From: Melioribacter sp051488665 | Lineage (GTDB): Bacteria; Bacteroidota; Ignavibacteria; Ignavibacteriales; Melioribacteraceae | Direction of reading: 5' to 3' | NCBI RefSeq assembly: GCF_051488665.1 | Contig: NZ_JBPSEG010000001.1 | Span: forward strand, 186,001 to 250,000 | DNA length: 64,000 bases | Shown here: positions 62,051 to 64,000 of the stretch, piece by piece | Numbering within the stretch: the stretch's first letter is position 1 | Layout of the letters: each line of letters begins with the position of its first letter | Made by a program: the position numbers and the translations under genes | The notes under the pieces: model-generated | Seen by the model: only the letters and a program-made list of their open reading frames with translations | The model's database searches: none | Told to the model about the DNA's origin: nothing

Positions 62051-63061
62051 TTATTCTTTATTAAGCATTCCCGTTATTTCTTCAAATATTTTCCCGGGAG
62101 TAACCAAATAAGAATCTTTATAGCCGCATTTTTTCGGGTCGCCCGGACATTGATTCTCGCAGTAATTTTTTTCGGGTATAATTATTTTATTAATATTTCC
62201 CAAAGGTCCCCAGAGTTCCGGAGAACATGCGGTCATCGGACAAAACAGAGATAGCGTTTTAACTTTTAATGCGGCGCAAAGATGCATAGGGCCCGTGCTC
62301 GCCGATACAAGCAAATCGAGCGCGCTGAAGTTGATTATCGAATTGCGTAAGTCGCTTTTTATATTCGGATAAACCGCTTCATCAATTCCGCAAATCGTTT
62401 CCGGCGGCGCCAAATCGGTTACGACGACTCTAATATTTTTGTCTCTCTTCAACAATTCAATCAATTTACGATATTGTTCGGGATTCCAATTAGGAGCGGA
62501 GCCGCCGCTCGTTGCGTTGACGCCGACCAGATATTTTTTTTGATTCAATAATTCTTTTCGCCTCAGCGCGGATATTTTTTTTTCTTCTTCGCTCAAATAA
62601 ATTTCCGGAGTATAATTATTGCTGTTTACTCCGATTCTGCGGGCTAAATCGAGTGAATAATCCGCTTCATGACGCAGAGGATTATACTTTTTCCTGTCGA
62701 CGTAACGCGTAAATGTGAGGAACTGATACAATTTATGCCCCACTCCGACTCTAAACCGAATACCGGCAAGAAAAAGCATATAATTGATGCGTTCGTCAGG
62801 CAAAAGCATTAAAGCGTGCGTAAATCCGTATCTTCTTAAGGCTTTTACAGTTTCCCAGAATGAATTGGTCGCGTCGTAAGTTATTATTTCATCCGTAAAA
62901 GGATTGTTCAAATAAACGTCTTTTGCGTAATCCCTTACCATTACCGCAACGTAGCTGTCCGGAAAACATTTTTTAATTTCGCGCGGGAGCGGAGTGGATA
63001 ATACGACATCGCCGATTCTGTCGGGACGAACTATAAGTATTCTTTTATTTTTCTTTTTCAT
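62051..63061 (-). CDS. Glycosyltransferase family 9 (heptosyltransferase-like)
   Basis: A 336-residue GT-B fold enzyme of the ADP-heptose:LPS heptosyltransferase family. RILIVRPDRIGDVVLSTPL at the start is the family opening; the donor site includes GVNATSGGSAPNW and SASTGPMHLCAAL. It adds a sugar, usually heptose, to the lipopolysaccharide core at the inner face of the membrane. Its start overlaps the end of the upstream glycosyltransferase gene by 17 bp, so the two are translationally coupled and belong to an envelope glycan operon extending beyond the window. Confidence 0.92.
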   Translation of the reverse strand: MKKKNKRILIVRPDRIGDVVLSTPLPREIKKCFPDSYVAVMVRDYAKDVYLNNPFTDEIITYDATNSFWETVKALRRYGFTHALMLLPDERINYMLFLAGIRFRVGVGHKLYQFLTFTRYVDRKKYNPLRHEADYSLDLARRIGVNSNNYTPEIYLSEEEKKISALRRKELLNQKKYLVGVNATSGGSAPNWNPEQYRKLIELLKRDKNIRVVVTDLAPPETICGIDEAVYPNIKSDLRNSIINFSALDLLVSASTGPMHLCAALKVKTLSLFCPMTACSPELWGPLGNINKIIIPEKNYCENQCPGDPKKCGYKDSYLVTPGKIFEEITGMLNKE

Positions 63062-64000
63062 CGCCGAAAAGTATTCCGCGAACTCTTTCGTATTCTTTTT
63101 GCCAATTTAATTCTTCGGCAGCCTTCAGGCAATTTTCTCTGTACTTAAGGAGCGGCGTCGGATCGGCTAACCAATCGTTAATTATTTTTGCCGCCGATTC
63201 TCCTTTTTCGATATCGATTACTTCACCGACTTTAAATTGATTAACGATCTTTCGCATCTGGGGTAAATTGCTCGAAATAACGGGCAATCCCGCCATTATA
63301 TATTCGAACAACTTATTGGGTAAAGCGTGGTAATAACTTACGCTAATGTTTTCTATTAAACAAAGACCGGCGTCGGCTGCGGACGTATAATTAATCAAGT
63401 CCGACTGTTCAATAAAACCGCCCCAGACAATTTTATGAGCCGCCGAATATTCCTCGGCGAGTTTCTTAAAATATTCTTTTTTTTCGCCTTCGCCCAGAAT
63501 CAATAATGTGACTCTTTCCAAGCTTGCCAGTTCTTTAATAAAATAACTTAATCCTCTGCCGTTCAATAACATTCCCTGATACAAAACAATCATGTTTTCT
63601 TGCGGTATGTTATACATTTGTCTGATGTCAACTTTTCTTTCCGGTTTTCTGTAGAGAGGAATGTTTCTAATTACGATCGTATTGGAAATTCCGTAATAAT
63701 TATGAAGGAATTCGGAATCGAGTTCGCCTGTAGTCAATACGAGGTCTACTCGTTTGATAAAGAATTTTTCGATCAACCTTATAGCTTGTTGCAGCGCGGG
63801 GCGACCGATCAATCCTCCTACGAACGGATAGAGCTCCCTGCTGTTATAATAAATTTTTGATTTTCTAATCCGCGCCGCCCAATAGACAAAAGGCAAAGTA
63901 TAAATGTCTTCTGCAAAATAGATATCCGCTTTTACGGAAAAAAGCCGGCTCAATAATTTTATTGCAAAATCGAGATAAAACAACAGACGGTTTTCGCCCC
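63045..64000 (-). CDS. Glycosyltransferase family 4-like, 5' end cut by window edge
   Basis: At least 318 codons of a GT-B glycosyltransferase are visible. The first in-window start-like codon is a TTG at 63983, but the frame stays open to the edge with plausible protein (ENRLLFYLDFA), so the true start lies outside. Donor-site blocks are LYQGMLLNGRGL, LLILGEGE, GLCLIE and LPNKLFEYIMAGLPVISS, with the E-x7-E type motif in the last. It likely transfers a sugar to lipopolysaccharide or another envelope glycan. The 3' end overlaps the GT9 gene. Confidence 0.9.
   Translation of the reverse strand, partial: GENRLLFYLDFAIKLLSRLFSVKADIYFAEDIYTLPFVYWAARIRKSKIYYNSRELYPFVGGLIGRPALQQAIRLIEKFFIKRVDLVLTTGELDSEFLHNYYGISNTIVIRNIPLYRKPERKVDIRQMYNIPQENMIVLYQGMLLNGRGLSYFIKELASLERVTLLILGEGEKKEYFKKLAEEYSAAHKIVWGGFIEQSDLINYTSAADAGLCLIENISVSYYHALPNKLFEYIMAGLPVISSNLPQMRKIVNQFKVGEVIDIEKGESAAKIINDWLADPTPLLKYRENCLKAAEELNWQKEYERVRGILFGDEKEK

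Noticed and set aside
1..64000. CRISPR arrays, insertion sequences, prophage genes, tRNA or rRNA genes
   Set aside because: I looked for regular direct repeats, transposase or integrase domains and tRNA/rRNA motifs and saw none; the only RNA gene recognised is ffs.

Overview
The window looks like a piece of chromosome from a polysaccharide-degrading member of the Bacteroidota/Ignavibacteria group, most likely a Melioribacter-like bacterium. Eight genes end in a type IX secretion (T9SS) C-terminal sorting domain with a YPNPFN core and a short lysine-ended tail. One TonB-dependent receptor is present with no SusD, and intergenic spacers are AT-rich. The species is inferred from these traits, not proven.

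Left flank (1-9199): the start of a DivIVA-domain gene, a YggS-type PLP-binding protein, an adenosylcobalamin-dependent ribonucleotide reductase, a small TerB-like protein, an exported glutathione peroxidase and a large membrane sensor histidine kinase. Region 9203-15493: an alpha-L-fucosidase, and a divergent three-gene operon with a GPH sugar symporter, a GH94 phosphorylase and a GH130 mannoside phosphorylase, closed by a strong terminator.

Main locus (15522-59178, all minus strand): a glucuronoarabinoxylan utilisation locus. Read in the direction of transcription it holds a GPH transporter, a TonB receptor, a beta-helix T9SS protein, a 1269-residue T9SS protein with four copies of a roughly 250-residue domain (then a terminator), a GH2 enzyme, a Tat/T9SS DUF362 protein, a secreted SMP-30 lactonase, a GH3, an SGNH esterase, a GH127, two GH43s, a CE15 glucuronoyl esterase, a GH30 glucuronoxylanase, a GH10 xylanase, a GH115 alpha-glucuronidase and a third GH43. 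With 60 bp of spacing this runs into a corrinoid methyl-transfer set: B12 carrier protein, homocysteine methyltransferase, methionine-synthase-activation-like protein, two UroD-family methyltransferases and a T9SS polysaccharide deacetylase.

Suggested logic: T9SS-exported xylanases and esterases open the polymer at the surface. TonB import delivers oligosaccharides to periplasmic GH115, GH43, GH127 and GH3 enzymes. GPH symporters bring small sugars to a cytoplasmic GH3. The most interesting inference is that the corrinoid set removes the methyl group of 4-O-methylglucuronate, released by GH115, and passes it to homocysteine. A split methionine synthase of housekeeping type is the alternative.

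Right flank (59411-64000): a cytoplasmic GH3, the SRP RNA gene (ffs) and two glycosyltransferases of cell-envelope type, the last cut by the window edge.
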